Source: a virus. Taken from it: a stretch of 38,578 nucleotides of DNA. The notes beneath the pieces are model-generated. The model ran no database searches, had not been told where the DNA came from, and saw only the letters and a program-made list of their open reading frames with translations. A program made the translations under genes and the position numbers. Each line of letters begins with the position of its first letter. The stretch's first letter is position 1. This document shows, piece by piece, positions 16,567 through 25,427 of the stretch. Where the stretch lies: IMG/VR virus record IMGVR_UViG_3300017917_002695, positions 1-38,578 of that record; one strand, given 5' to 3'.

Positions 16567-17644
16567 TATCCCGACGATACAAGAAATAAAAAATCAGATA
16601 ATATCTGATATTGAAGCTGCAACCAGTAAAACGGCTCCATTGTTACCAGTATCGGTATGGGGTGTAATATCGACGACTCTCGCAGGTGCTTTGTATCTCA
16701 TTTATAAATATATAGACTGGACTAGACGACAAATTTTTGTATCCACTGCCGATTATGAAGGATTACTTGCTAGAGGCGAAGAGTATGGCTTGTTTCCAAA
16801 TGTATCACAAGAATGGAGAGGCACTGCAACAATTACCGGAACAAATGGAACGCAAATTCCAGTAGGTAAGTTATACACTAGAGGTAATTTTACTTATCAA
16901 ATTACTGAACTTGCTACAATATCAAGCGGTACGGCTACAATAAAACTAGAAGCATTAGAAAACGGAACTGCCTCGAATTTAATTGCTACCGATATAATTA
17001 CAGAAACAAATCCATCTATCGGTCTTGCGTCAACTGCTACAATTGCAAGTATCACGCAATCGGGTAGAGATGAAGAAACAATAGAAAATTTTAGAAATCG
17101 TATTTCGCAGCGTCAAAAATTGCCTCCTCAAGGCGGGTCTGTAAATGATTATATTATATGGACATTAGAAGTTCCTGGAATTGCCGAAGCGTTTCCAGCT
17201 CTAAGCTCACCCGGAATTATTATTATTTATGCCTTACTTGATACAAATAATCCTGCAAATAGAATTCCCGATAATTCCAAAAATCAAGAAATTGAAGATT
17301 ATTTGGTAGCATATCCTTTACGTCCATTGAATTCGAGTGTAAACGTATTACCATTTACCGAAGTGACTGTAAATATTAGTATTTCAAATTTACAAGTAGA
17401 TACTCCATCCTTACGTGCAATTATAGAAAACGAAATATCAGATTATTTATATTCACGTAGACCTTTAATATATCCAAATGACCCTGAACCGAAAGACAAT
17501 GTATCACCCGCAGAATGTATTTCACTTGCAATTTTAGCAGGTGCAAAATCTTTACAATTGACACTATCTGCAAGTGGAAAAACATTCCCATTTACCTTAG
17601 ATGTTGATGAACTCGTAAAACCTGGAACATTTACATGGTCGTAA
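16559..17644 (+). CDS. Baseplate wedge protein (Mu gp47, gpJ-like)
   Basis: The 361-aa product is almost the length of Mu gp47. Typical features are an N-terminal helix, DWTRRQIFVSTADYEGLLARG (trimmed at about 57-77), a beta-rich GTATITGTNGTQIPVG segment (about 87-102), and the hallmark GRDEETIENFRNRISQR with PPQGGSVNDYIIWTLEVPGI (about 179-215). Baseplate J-like proteins form the wedge arms that hold the fibres. It overlaps the next gene by 10 bp. Confidence 0.92.
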   Translation: MANIPTIQEIKNQIISDIEAATSKTAPLLPVSVWGVISTTLAGALYLIYKYIDWTRRQIFVSTADYEGLLARGEEYGLFPNVSQEWRGTATITGTNGTQIPVGKLYTRGNFTYQITELATISSGTATIKLEALENGTASNLIATDIITETNPSIGLASTATIASITQSGRDEETIENFRNRISQRQKLPPQGGSVNDYIIWTLEVPGIAEAFPALSSPGIIIIYALLDTNNPANRIPDNSKNQEIEDYLVAYPLRPLNSSVNVLPFTEVTVNISISNLQVDTPSLRAIIENEISDYLYSRRPLIYPNDPEPKDNVSPAECISLAILAGAKSLQLTLSASGKTFPFTLDVDELVKPGTFTWS

Positions 17645-18258
17645 ATTTACTTAAAAGTCTATTTCCAAAAGGATCTCCATGGAATTTATTAGGTGATTTT
17701 GGTAAAATAATTACAGGTATTGGAATATCAATAAATAGAGTTTATGAATTTGCAATACAAACAATAGCTGAGTCAAATACAAAAACTACTATTGACTTAC
17801 AAAATGAATGGTTTAACGCTCTAGGAATTAAAAACGATTTAGCTTTAAGTATTACAGAAAAACAGGGTATATTAAATGCAAATTACGTTGGAACCGGTGG
17901 ACAGTCTAGGGAATATATAGAAAAAAAAATACAGGAAGTTTTTCCTAATATAAGTATTCAGGAATATTTATTTCCATTTACTTTTATGGTAGGTATTGGA
18001 ATGGTGGGTCAAATCCAGACCACTAATTATCCATCATGGATTCCTTTGTCGGCTCAGGATGGAAGCTATCCAGTGTATTACTTTAAGGTTTTAGGAAGTG
18101 TAGAAAACGTAACACAGTATTTAATTTTACAGGATTTAATAAAAAGGTATGCTCCATTAACTCATATACCTGTTTATATTAATATATCATTTAATATAGA
18201 TAGTGGAGTGGTTGGAATAGGGCAAACAGGAATAAGTCAAGTAGGTAGAAATATATGA
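17635..18258 (+). CDS. Baseplate/tail protein (Mu gp48-like)
   Basis: The 207-aa product fits the gp48/DUF2313 family. LLKSLFPKGSPWNL at the N-terminus, a helix around RVYEFAIQTIAESN, ATTID-like TTIDLQNEWFNALGI (about 51-65), and then QKQ-type helices followed by a beta C-terminal region. It connects the baseplate wedge to tail fibres in Mu. SD GGAAC lies about 8 nt upstream. Position after gp47 and before the fibre gene supports the call. Confidence 0.85.
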   Translation: MVVNLLKSLFPKGSPWNLLGDFGKIITGIGISINRVYEFAIQTIAESNTKTTIDLQNEWFNALGIKNDLALSITEKQGILNANYVGTGGQSREYIEKKIQEVFPNISIQEYLFPFTFMVGIGMVGQIQTTNYPSWIPLSAQDGSYPVYYFKVLGSVENVTQYLILQDLIKRYAPLTHIPVYINISFNIDSGVVGIGQTGISQVGRNI

Positions 18259-19250
18259 GAAGAATTAATGGTCTAGGTAACGTAAATAATACTTTCGTAG
18301 ATTATGATGCAATTTCCAATCCTCAAGGAACTGTAATTACAGCTGATTTTATGAATGACGTTCAAAATGAATTGATTGCAATACAAACAGATGCGTCAAT
18401 AAGCGAATCAGCGGGAACTAATGCTCAAATATTGAAATTAATAAAATTTAATGCTATAAAATATTCTAAAAATATAGGCGAGTTTTTTTGGTTGGAAGAA
18501 AATAAAAGTCCTTCCGGGTTTGCTATTAATACTCCAGATGATTTTTTTCCCGCTATAAATTTAAGTAAAATTAATGTAAATTTAGATATATCAACTACTA
18601 ATTATCCATTATTAGTACCGTATCTCAGAGGATTAAAATTAAAATATTTGGATGGAACAAGTGGAGAAGTAACTTCATGGACAGCTAGTGTTTCCGGTTC
18701 AAATATTACAATGCCCACTTCGACAAGTTCGGATGCAATACTATCAAGTTTGGCTGAAGATGTTTTAGTTCATGGTAGTTATACAAACTATAGAAGTATC
18801 ACAGTAGATAATATTGAATATCCAATAACTAACATAAACACAAGCACTAGGGTTATTACGGTAACAGGAACTCCAACTTCTGGTAACCAAACAGTAAAAT
18901 TTTATAATTACCGTATTGCAAGTTCTACAACTACTGCTAGATTATTTGAAATTAAAGGACGTGGTTTTATTGCTCCTAACGATTCAAGCGGTAGGCATCA
19001 AAATGGATTAAGAGTTAGAGATAGATTTCAAGGACACTGGCATAATTCTTTTTCCATAAATAGCGGAGGATCATTAGTAGGTAAAGCGTCATCATCAGGT
19101 TTATTATCAAGGAATATTATAGATACACTTATTACCATAACCAATCCAGCCGATGATACTCTTAACGGAACTCCAAGAACAGGTTCAACAACTCACGGTG
19201 CAGGTGTATCGGCTCATTTATATATTTGGGCAAGGTCGTATATACCATAA
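18255..19250 (+). CDS. Tail fibre / receptor-binding protein
   Basis: The 331-aa protein would be the adsorption fibre. The N-terminal part (about 1-90) has the phage tail-fibre collar arrangement, followed by a Ser/Thr-rich beta middle. The C-terminal domain contains GHWHN (HxH, iron-binding motif type) and later THGAGVSAHLYIWARSYIP, the usual conserved fibre end. SD AGGT lies 7 nt upstream, and the gene overlaps gp48 by 4 bp. The shaft is short, which suggests a compact fibre. Host receptor unknown. Confidence 0.8.
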   Translation: MRRINGLGNVNNTFVDYDAISNPQGTVITADFMNDVQNELIAIQTDASISESAGTNAQILKLIKFNAIKYSKNIGEFFWLEENKSPSGFAINTPDDFFPAINLSKINVNLDISTTNYPLLVPYLRGLKLKYLDGTSGEVTSWTASVSGSNITMPTSTSSDAILSSLAEDVLVHGSYTNYRSITVDNIEYPITNINTSTRVITVTGTPTSGNQTVKFYNYRIASSTTTARLFEIKGRGFIAPNDSSGRHQNGLRVRDRFQGHWHNSFSINSGGSLVGKASSSGLLSRNIIDTLITITNPADDTLNGTPRTGSTTHGAGVSAHLYIWARSYIP

Positions 19251-19261
19251 AAGGAAATAAA

Positions 19262-19468
19262 ATGAATAAACTAATACAATTAATTAATACCGATACACAA
19301 GATATAATAATAGAAGAAATTGTAAATGAAACAAATCACGCTGAAAGGTCATATATGTATCACTTACAAATTGATTTATATAAATTAGATAATATAAATT
19401 CGGAATACAAAGAATATGATTTAGACTCCAAAGGAAATAAAATCATACTAAAAGATGATTCAAGCTAA
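19262..19468 (+). CDS. Small protein after tail fibre, possible fibre-assembly factor
   Basis: The 68-aa product follows the fibre gene by 11 bp. ATG 19262 has a clean SD (AAGGAAAT); an upstream in-frame start at 19226 lies in the fibre gene and lacks one. The acidic, helical protein (NETNHAERSYMYHLQIDLYK) holds no recognised domain. In this slot many phages encode fibre chaperones (gp38/Tfa type), but sequence evidence is absent. It overlaps the next gene by 14 bp. Confidence 0.65.
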   Translation: MNKLIQLINTDTQDIIIEEIVNETNHAERSYMYHLQIDLYKLDNINSEYKEYDLDSKGNKIILKDDSS

Positions 19469-20093
19469 ATTTGACCATAAAAAATATTTACGTTTTTTGC
19501 AGGTGGTCAATAAAAAAGCACATGCAGAAAGCGTAAAAAATGTATTAAATTTTCAAGCTAAGGGTTCGGAAAAACTAATTAAGAAAACTGTAAAAAGTAA
19601 ATTTGTAACAAGAACTCAGTTTACTATAAATTCAATAAAGCAGGATAGATATGCTCAGGGAAATAATACGAAATCCATGTTTTCCAGAGTAGTGACAGTA
19701 TCACCATATTTATACAAACAGGAAGACGGTATTACAGAAGATAGAAAAACTATACCTACTTTATTTTCCAGAGCTAACAATTTCAAAAAAATAGTTAAAA
19801 AAATGTATCGTCAAAATCAGCTAGGTGATTTTTCGTATGACAAAACAAAGCCTAAAACATTTTTTTTAGGAAAACCAAAAGGAGGAAATAGGCAATTTGG
19901 AATTTATATGAGATTCCAAAAAAATAAAAAATTAATCAAAATAAAAAATGTATCAAGAGATAATATAAAAATCAAAGCTACAAATTTTTTCGAAAAATCA
20001 GTAAAGAAATACGCCGAGAAAAAAACTATAGATAAATTTTTTGAACTCGACGCAAGAAAAAACTTTAAAGAAATTTCTAATAGATTTTACTAA
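19455..20093 (+). CDS. Possible minor tail protein, Z / HK97-gp10-like
   Basis: The 212-aa protein is very rich in Lys/Arg/Asn. The N-terminal portion (AESVKNVLNFQAKGSEKLIK, about 24-43, with VTRTQFTINSI) resembles the helix and strand pattern of minor tail proteins of the Z/gp10 type. The remainder is basic and beta/helix mixed. Its place at the end of the late operon, after the fibre, is unusual for a tail completion protein. It has no SD, and its stop overlaps the RecT stop on the other strand (convergent). Function uncertain. Confidence 0.55.
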   Translation: MIQAKFDHKKYLRFLQVVNKKAHAESVKNVLNFQAKGSEKLIKKTVKSKFVTRTQFTINSIKQDRYAQGNNTKSMFSRVVTVSPYLYKQEDGITEDRKTIPTLFSRANNFKKIVKKMYRQNQLGDFSYDKTKPKTFFLGKPKGGNRQFGIYMRFQKNKKLIKIKNVSRDNIKIKATNFFEKSVKKYAEKKTIDKFFELDARKNFKEISNRFY

Positions 20094-20926
20094 AATATTT
20101 TTTTAGCATTGTTTTCTTTCGGTTCTTCGATTATTTCAGCATCTTGTATCTCGGATTCCTTTGGTAAATCCATTTTCTTTGACGCATCTTCGAGTCTATT
20201 TATCGCTCTATTTTGAATCGTATTTTCTATTTGTATCGGTTCGGATTCAATTTCATTTTCGCTTGTCATAAGCATAGATAAACCTTCAGACTCTGAGAAT
20301 GGCTTTTTTAACAATTGTTTTACAGCTATTTTTTCCAACATTTCATCCTCAGATTTCTTCCATGCCGGTGAATTTACATTAGAAAAATTAGATTTAATTT
20401 TTTGAATTTTATCTATACTGATATGAGGAATCTCTGTATTACCATTTCTGTATTTCAAAATCATATAATATCCTAAAAGTTTTCCTCTATCACTAAAAGG
20501 ATTAAATGAATGCTCACAGGTACCGTTTGATTGATTAATCGAAAAGGTATCTTTTTCGTAAACTTTCATAAGTTCAGGAACATGACTCAACACACCTTGA
20601 GGTCCGTGAACACAGGAATGAGCGTATCCATCTTTGGTAATATCCATTCTAAGACTACCGCTCATATTGATAAAATAAACGTGTGGTCTTACTCCGCCAA
20701 TCTGTAAACCGATTTGAGCAGCTTTTGAAAGTTTTACAAAAAACTGATTTTTTGCATCCTGAGATCCTAAAATAAATTCTCTTAGTTCTTTGTTTTGTGT
20801 GACTTCTAAGATTGCCCGTTTTGTCCATTGGTCAAAATTTTGTCTTACAGATTCGACTGCAACGGCTTTAATTTTATCCGATTTTTCCATGACCATTTGT
20901 TCAAGTGATTGTTTTTTTTCTTCCAT
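20090..20926 (-). CDS. recT: RecT single-strand annealing protein
   Basis: The 278-aa annealase pairs complementary single strands made by the exonuclease next door. RecT features: KLSKAAQIGLQIGGVRPHVYF (cut to about 65-84), MDITKDGYAHSCVHGPQG, and the C-terminal core SPAWKKSEDEMLEKIAVKQL (about 190-209), the family's W..~~~~M~~K signature. A Glu/Ile-rich tail is variable. SD AAGGA 7 nt upstream. It is the last gene of the minus operon, 11 bp after yqaJ, so the pair is a Red-like recombination module. Confidence 0.9.
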   Translation of the reverse strand: MEEKKQSLEQMVMEKSDKIKAVAVESVRQNFDQWTKRAILEVTQNKELREFILGSQDAKNQFFVKLSKAAQIGLQIGGVRPHVYFINMSGSLRMDITKDGYAHSCVHGPQGVLSHVPELMKVYEKDTFSINQSNGTCEHSFNPFSDRGKLLGYYMILKYRNGNTEIPHISIDKIQKIKSNFSNVNSPAWKKSEDEMLEKIAVKQLLKKPFSESEGLSMLMTSENEIESEPIQIENTIQNRAINRLEDASKKMDLPKESEIQDAEIIEEPKENNAKKIF

Positions 20927-20937
20927 TGTTTTATCCT

Positions 20938-22029
20938 TTATTTTAATTTTTTGAAATACAAAGTTCTTGATTTTGATACGTTTACTAAATTATTTTCAAT
21001 TATTTGTTTGTAAATATCGGGATTTTTTTCTTCAATATTTTTAAGACTTACCGTTTTACGTTCAGACTCTGAACAGGTCACAAGTATATCACCTTCGGGG
21101 GTTTGAATTCTGGAATTTTCTCCCATAAGAACACCGATTGAATTTTTAATATCATCCAATTCTTTTTCCATTTCTGAAATTTGCTTATTTAAAATCTCTC
21201 TTCTTTGGAGAATTGTTTCCAGTGTAATTCCATCTTTTATTGAATGAGATTTTTGCAATACGCAAGAATTTTCCTGTAATTTCGGATATAATCTTTGAAC
21301 ATCTTCCCATGTCAATGGCTGAGGAGGTAAATCATCTATAAGTAATTTTATAAATTTCCATGCAATTTCTTTTATGTTTACAATCGTGACTTCATCGACC
21401 GAATTATCATTATAATATTCCCTATAATCAGAAGTATCAATTAAGCATGATACCCCTACTGAAATTTTTTCATATTTATAAACTTCCTTATAAAGATATG
21501 CCTGAAATTGAATTTGTAAATATACCGACAATGGGATTCCGTTCAACGTAAAATCAGAATTTGAATATCCATATTCATTATTTTCATCTCTTTTTGATGA
21601 GTATAATTTTAGAGATTTAGCCTCTTGAATGTGATATGTTTTATCTGGTTTTCTGATTAATAAATCGGCGTGTGCTATGTATTTCAAATTTCCGTAAGCT
21701 ATTTTTTCAGCTTTTGTATTGCTATAAAATTCATATCCATCGGCTCTAAATTTATTTTTACCCTGTAATCTTTTAATTAGCCATTTATCGGCAATTTCCT
21801 CAGTAGTAAGATTTTTTATATATTTATGTAAAATATTAAGTTCATGCCGATGCCCCCAATACGTAGATTCATTTCCCTGGAATGACTCCGATAGTCCTTT
21901 TTTTTCTTCATATAACTTTAAGGGAGTTTGACCGTATTTTACATTTAATCCTGCAATCGTAGGAATATCCGATGAACCAATTGCATTCTCTCTCTCTTTG
22001 TGGAAATCCTCAATGTATTTCAATCTCAT
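20938..22029 (-). CDS. YqaJ-family 5'-3' exonuclease (lambda Exo-like)
   Basis: The 363-aa nuclease of the PD-(D/E)xK superfamily resects double-strand ends for RecT. Motifs: GSSD (18-21), Glu63 (WGHRHELN), Asp122 in AHADLLI, and QEAKS with Glu136/Lys138, all in YqaJ order. A C-terminal coiled coil (about 280-310) may mediate contact with RecT. SD GAGGT about 6 nt upstream; the ATG overlaps the PC4-like gene's stop by 4 bp. Confidence 0.88.
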   Translation of the reverse strand: MRLKYIEDFHKERENAIGSSDIPTIAGLNVKYGQTPLKLYEEKKGLSESFQGNESTYWGHRHELNILHKYIKNLTTEEIADKWLIKRLQGKNKFRADGYEFYSNTKAEKIAYGNLKYIAHADLLIRKPDKTYHIQEAKSLKLYSSKRDENNEYGYSNSDFTLNGIPLSVYLQIQFQAYLYKEVYKYEKISVGVSCLIDTSDYREYYNDNSVDEVTIVNIKEIAWKFIKLLIDDLPPQPLTWEDVQRLYPKLQENSCVLQKSHSIKDGITLETILQRREILNKQISEMEKELDDIKNSIGVLMGENSRIQTPEGDILVTCSESERKTVSLKNIEEKNPDIYKQIIENNLVNVSKSRTLYFKKLK

Positions 22030-22220
22030 AAAACTACCTCGTTAATCTGTCTTACAAACTCATTCCAGATTTCAGGTTTTACTGAAATACCGTCTTTGGA
22101 TGGATACCATTCATTTCCATCTTTGGTATACCATTTTCTTATTGCTACGAATTGGTGACCCTTATATTCTGATTTTTCAATTCGTATCTCGTTTGTTTCA
22201 TTGATTTTAATTTTCTTCAT
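22026..22220 (-). CDS. PC4/YdbC-like single-stranded DNA-binding protein
   Basis: The 64-aa protein resembles the PC4 (transcriptional coactivator p15) fold: IRIEKSEYKGHQFVAIRKWY (about 12-31), WYPSKDGISVKPEIWNEFV (about 38-56), the typical strand-turn-strand-helix with basic and aromatic residues for ssDNA contact. PC4-like bacterial proteins bind ssDNA. In the operon it sits just before exonuclease and RecT, so an SSB-like role in recombination or replication is likely. No OB-fold SSB is seen in the window. SD AAGGA 8 nt upstream. Confidence 0.75.
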   Translation of the reverse strand: MKKIKINETNEIRIEKSEYKGHQFVAIRKWYTKDGNEWYPSKDGISVKPEIWNEFVRQINEVVL

Positions 22221-22233
22221 TTTTTTATCCTTT

Positions 22234-22491
22234 TTATTTTATTGCTAAGTATATATTCAATATAAATATTAATATTATAATAAACATTAATATCTTATTT
22301 TTAATTCTTTCTTTCTTAAATAAATTGTCAAAATGTCCACACATATCGTTCATATAATTAATTGCAGGTAAGGTTTTTTCCACTCTACAATCGTCCAAAA
22401 CATATTTTATTGAATCAATTATCTCTTGTGACTTTTCGATACCATGATTATTTTTCATAACTTCATATAAATCATTATATAAATTTTTCAT
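22234..22491 (-). CDS. Small tail-anchored membrane protein, unassigned
   Basis: The 85-aa product has a soluble helical N-terminal part and a C-terminal transmembrane helix (ILMFIIILIFILNIYLAIK, about 66-84). The rest (NNHGIEKSQEIIDSIKYVL) is helical and lacks a recognised motif. It overlaps the helicase stop by 4 bp. SD GAGGG lies about 9 nt upstream. Confidence 0.7.
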   Translation of the reverse strand: MKNLYNDLYEVMKNNHGIEKSQEIIDSIKYVLDDCRVEKTLPAINYMNDMCGHFDNLFKKERIKNKILMFIIILIFILNIYLAIK

Positions 22492-23948
22492 TTACTGTTT
22501 ACCCTCTGCCATACAATTTCAGTCCATCCAATTTTGTAACCTAATATTTCTCTTAATTTATCCAATTCTTTTTTTCCATCGGGCTTGCTTGCTAATTTGT
22601 AAGCAGTCGACCAAAGTAATTTTTGCTTTACTTCCTTCGTATCACTAGACAATGCCCTGAGTGCAACCTGAAATAAATCAGAGTCTAGTTCCGGAAAATC
22701 TGCTAATAGTTTTCCCTCGATAGTTTTTATTTCAACTTGCTTTTTGTTGATTTCAGATTTATTAAAATCATATTCACAGTTTAGACATTTACTCGGTTTT
22801 CCTTCGAGTACCGAATAACATTTAGGACATTCAGTAATATTTGGAGAATTTTTTTTGTTTTCTCTTTTTTGTGTTTCAAGTGTCCAATTTCTATCCTGTA
22901 AAACATGACCATGAATAAGAGAATTTCCAGCATGATCCAGTATGATAGTTTTTTGTTTTCCGGGAAACGGTCTTAATGCTCTTCCAATTTGCTGTAAATA
23001 TAGACTCAAGGAAAGTGTCTTACGTAACAATATAGCTCCCGCTAAAATTGGAACGTCCACACCTTCAGAAATAACATCACACGAAGTCAATACTTGCGTA
23101 TCACCATTAGATAGTCCCATTATATACTTATCTCTTAAATTATCGTCCATACTTCCATAAACGGCGTATGACCTGTATCCATGTTCGGTAAATTGACTTG
23201 CCATAAGTTTAGAATGCTCGACCGTAGGACAAAAACAGACTACAGGTAAACCGTCAAAATGTTCTTTGTAATGTTGTATGACATCTCCGACTATTCTTTT
23301 TTCTGATAAGATTTTTTCTTGTTCGCTTGTATCATAGTCACCTTTTTTAATTTTGTATGTATCGGGAATTCCGGGAGGTTTGTATACTACAGGGTAAGAA
23401 AGAAATCCCCGTCTTACTGCATCTTTAATTTGCATACCTATTATAATTTCATTAAATAAATTATTCTCTCCAAGTCCTCTTCCGTCGAGTCTCTGAGGTG
23501 TAGCAGTAAAACCGATTCTAGGAATATCACTAAAATAATTTACAATCGATTGCCATGTATTACCTAGTATATGGTGACATTCATCTATGATAATTAAATC
23601 GGGTTTATTAATTTTATTTAATCTATTTACTACAGTTCCTATCATGCCACATTGAATATATTCGTTTTGAGTCATTACAGAATTTGAAATAATTTGACCG
23701 GCTACAACTCCCATATCATATAATTTTAACATAGTTTGACGGTGTATTTCACGTCTATGAGTAAGAATCAAAACGTGTTTTTTGTTTTGTGATGCTAATT
23801 TTGCAATACTGGCAAAAATTACCGTTTTACCTGTTCCCGTTGGAAGTACTACACAAATCCTATTTTTATTTAATTGCAAACAGGAACGTATTTTTTCTAT
23901 AATTTCGGTTTGATATGGTCTTAGCATGTTAGTTAATAATTTCCCCAT
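22488..23948 (-). CDS. SF2 DNA/RNA helicase, DEAD/DEAH type with zinc ribbon
   Basis: The 486-aa helicase has motif I PTGTGKT (36-42), motif II DECH (about 126), motif III TATPQR, motif IV (FCPTVEHSK) and motif VI QIGRALRP. A four-cysteine zinc ribbon (CPKC ... CLNC, about 375-395) follows the helicase core. It would unwind or remodel DNA for replication or recombination; UvsW/RadD-like roles are possible. The start is uncertain: 23948 overlaps the upstream stop and has a weak SD, while 23927 opens directly at MLRPYQ. Confidence 0.88.
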   Translation of the reverse strand: MGKLLTNMLRPYQTEIIEKIRSCLQLNKNRICVVLPTGTGKTVIFASIAKLASQNKKHVLILTHRREIHRQTMLKLYDMGVVAGQIISNSVMTQNEYIQCGMIGTVVNRLNKINKPDLIIIDECHHILGNTWQSIVNYFSDIPRIGFTATPQRLDGRGLGENNLFNEIIIGMQIKDAVRRGFLSYPVVYKPPGIPDTYKIKKGDYDTSEQEKILSEKRIVGDVIQHYKEHFDGLPVVCFCPTVEHSKLMASQFTEHGYRSYAVYGSMDDNLRDKYIMGLSNGDTQVLTSCDVISEGVDVPILAGAILLRKTLSLSLYLQQIGRALRPFPGKQKTIILDHAGNSLIHGHVLQDRNWTLETQKRENKKNSPNITECPKCYSVLEGKPSKCLNCEYDFNKSEINKKQVEIKTIEGKLLADFPELDSDLFQVALRALSSDTKEVKQKLLWSTAYKLASKPDGKKELDKLREILGYKIGWTEIVWQRVNSK

Positions 23949-24610
23949 TGCTCTGCCATTGCATTGGCTATGCCGGGGAAAGTCTTGGATCTTAATTTTA
24001 CTCTGTCTTGCGTTTTTGCAAAGCTATCTGTAAAGTATCTTTTTTTTCCTCTCCTATCTATGTAATTTGGTTTAGGTTCTTGCGAATGTGTTTTAAAATT
24101 AAATAAATCATCGTCTTTGATATGTATAAGTTTTGGTAAATTTTTAAGCCATAAACAAGTTGTCTTTTTCTCTTCATCTCCAAAAAAGTATGGATGAATT
24201 ATTTGAGTAGGCTTTATTTTTGGATTTATAGAACCTCTTGGATTTTCGATTGCTATTTTTCCTGAATAATTATAAAATTTCATAAAAAATTCTTCTGCAT
24301 CTTTTCTCAACCTAATTCTCTCTTTTGCCTTTTCTCCATATTTATCTATATTAAACCAACCATTTCCAGCAAAACTCAAATATGTGCATGGTGGATGGGC
24401 TATAACCAAATCCCATTTATTGGAATACAATGTCTTAATTGCATCATCCTTAATATGCCATTCGGGATGACCTCCGCTACAATCTTGTATATCACAAGAA
24501 TACGCCTCATGCCCTCTCTCTCGAAATGCTTTACATACGGTTTGTGATTCTTCACACGCTATCAATATTTTCTTACTATTATTCCCTTTTCGGTTTCTTT
24601 CGTCTCCCAT
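23933..24610 (-). CDS. C5-cytosine-methyltransferase-like protein
   Basis: The 225-aa Rossmann-fold protein has an N-terminal SAM-binding segment (KILIACEESQTVCKAFRERG, cut to about 14-33), HPPCTYLSF (motif IV-like PPC, about 71-79) and ENPRG (motif VI-like, about 121-125). It is shorter than DNA-C5 methylases and shows no clear target-recognition domain. Relatives are common in phages and usually annotated as cytosine methylases. Possible roles are self-methylation against host enzymes or base modification. The strong SD GGGAGG supports the start inside the upstream gene (49-bp overlap). Confidence 0.75.
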   Translation of the reverse strand: MGDERNRKGNNSKKILIACEESQTVCKAFRERGHEAYSCDIQDCSGGHPEWHIKDDAIKTLYSNKWDLVIAHPPCTYLSFAGNGWFNIDKYGEKAKERIRLRKDAEEFFMKFYNYSGKIAIENPRGSINPKIKPTQIIHPYFFGDEEKKTTCLWLKNLPKLIHIKDDDLFNFKTHSQEPKPNYIDRRGKKRYFTDSFAKTQDRVKLRSKTFPGIANAMAEQWGNY

Positions 24611-24942
24611 GCCATTCCTCCCATACTGGAAATAAATTTTAAAAAGTTTTCCTGTTCTTTGCTCAGTATATCGTTTTTTGTTTTGATTTCATTCGCCCAA
24701 AAAATTGCCAGTGTCTTACCGATATATTCCTCTGTTATACAGATTGGCATAAATCCAATTAAATCGGAAGCTCCAATAACTAACCCGGAACGTAAAACTC
24801 TAGGATTTTTTAAATGCAATACATTTTCGCTTTTAGAAATTACTTGTCCCTGCCAACTCATTCCCGACTGATTTCTCCAAAGTCGTCCACCCAATCGGGT
24901 AGCTTCAAGTCTAGCATAGACAAGTAATTCTTTTTCGTTCAT
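24562..24942 (-). CDS. VRR-NUC domain nuclease
   Basis: The 126-aa stand-alone VRR-NUC (PD-(D/E)xK) domain is probably a Holliday-junction or flap-type nuclease. GASDLIGFMP (about 58-67) provides the Asp, NEIKTKND (about 84-91) the Glu/Lys, and LSKEQENFLKFISSMGG (cut to about 93-109) the helix that follows in this family. It fits among recombination genes. No SD; the ATG overlaps the stop of the tiny upstream gene (ATGA). Confidence 0.8.
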   Translation of the reverse strand: MNEKELLVYARLEATRLGGRLWRNQSGMSWQGQVISKSENVLHLKNPRVLRSGLVIGASDLIGFMPICITEEYIGKTLAIFWANEIKTKNDILSKEQENFLKFISSMGGMAWETKETEKGIIVRKY

Positions 24943-25106
24943 TGTAGATTTTTGTTATTATTCAAAACGACTTGCATCATTTTCTTATATACAGTCTCTG
25001 ATATAAGTTTTTGTTCAAATAGATTTTGTATTTCAATTAAATTAGACTCGACAATTTCCTTTTGTCCTTCTAATCCAAATTTAATAGGACTCGGTCTTAT
25101 GATCAT
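24939..25106 (-). CDS. Tiny phage protein, unassigned (55 aa)
   Basis: A 55-aa helical protein (IIRPSPIKFGLEGQKEI ... VYKKMMQVVLNN). SD AAAGGAG lies 6 nt before ATG; the 6-nt gap plus start forms TGATACATG and carries the directional 7-mer. Its stop overlaps the VRR-NUC ATG (ATGA), and its start overlaps the previous gene's end. Real on SD and tight packing; no known family. Confidence 0.7.
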   Translation of the reverse strand: MIIRPSPIKFGLEGQKEIVESNLIEIQNLFEQKLISETVYKKMMQVVLNNNKNLQ

Positions 25107-25303
25107 GTATCACTCCTTTTAATACTGATTCCTTTTTGTATTCTCCATAGGCAATCTTTAGCAACTCGATTTAAATCGGTTGTATCATTATCTCTTTTTT
25201 GTCGGTATATCCATGATCCAATATCGGATTCACTTCCTTTGTAAAGCTTACGACATTCAGAAATTATACTATCGAATTCAATTAAATAATCTGGCTTATC
25301 CAT
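25103..25303 (-). CDS. Tiny phage protein, unassigned (66 aa)
   Basis: The product is a 66-aa protein with a helical N-terminus (DYLIEFDSIISECRKLYKGS) and DLNRVAKDCLWRIQKGISIK near the C-terminus. I start it at ATG 25303, with GGGAACGTC before it; a longer frame to 25378 lacks an SD and lies in the neighbouring gene. Both ends overlap genes in the chain. Confidence 0.65.
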   Translation of the reverse strand: MDKPDYLIEFDSIISECRKLYKGSESDIGSWIYRQKRDNDTTDLNRVAKDCLWRIQKGISIKRSDT

Positions 25304-25427
25304 GACGTTCCCAGTATCGTTCTGTTTTTTCTTGTTCCATTTCATCCAACTCCTCTTCGGTTGGTTCATAATGTTCAATTTCTATATAATCACTATAATC
25401 AATATCCTGTTCATCATCGTATCTCAT
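25296..25427 (-). CDS. Tiny acidic phage protein (43 aa)
   Basis: A 43-aa, strongly acidic protein (EIEHYEPTEEELDEMEQEK) overlaps its upstream neighbour by ATGA and the downstream start by 8 bp. SD is weak (GGATTACGAAA). Composition suggests a DNA-mimic-like or flexible protein, but nothing specific can be assigned. Confidence 0.55.
   Translation of the reverse strand: MRYDDEQDIDYSDYIEIEHYEPTEEELDEMEQEKTERYWERHG

Noticed and set aside
22942-23160. Plus-strand open frame inside the SF2 helicase
   Set aside because: Antisense shadow without SD or conserved motifs.
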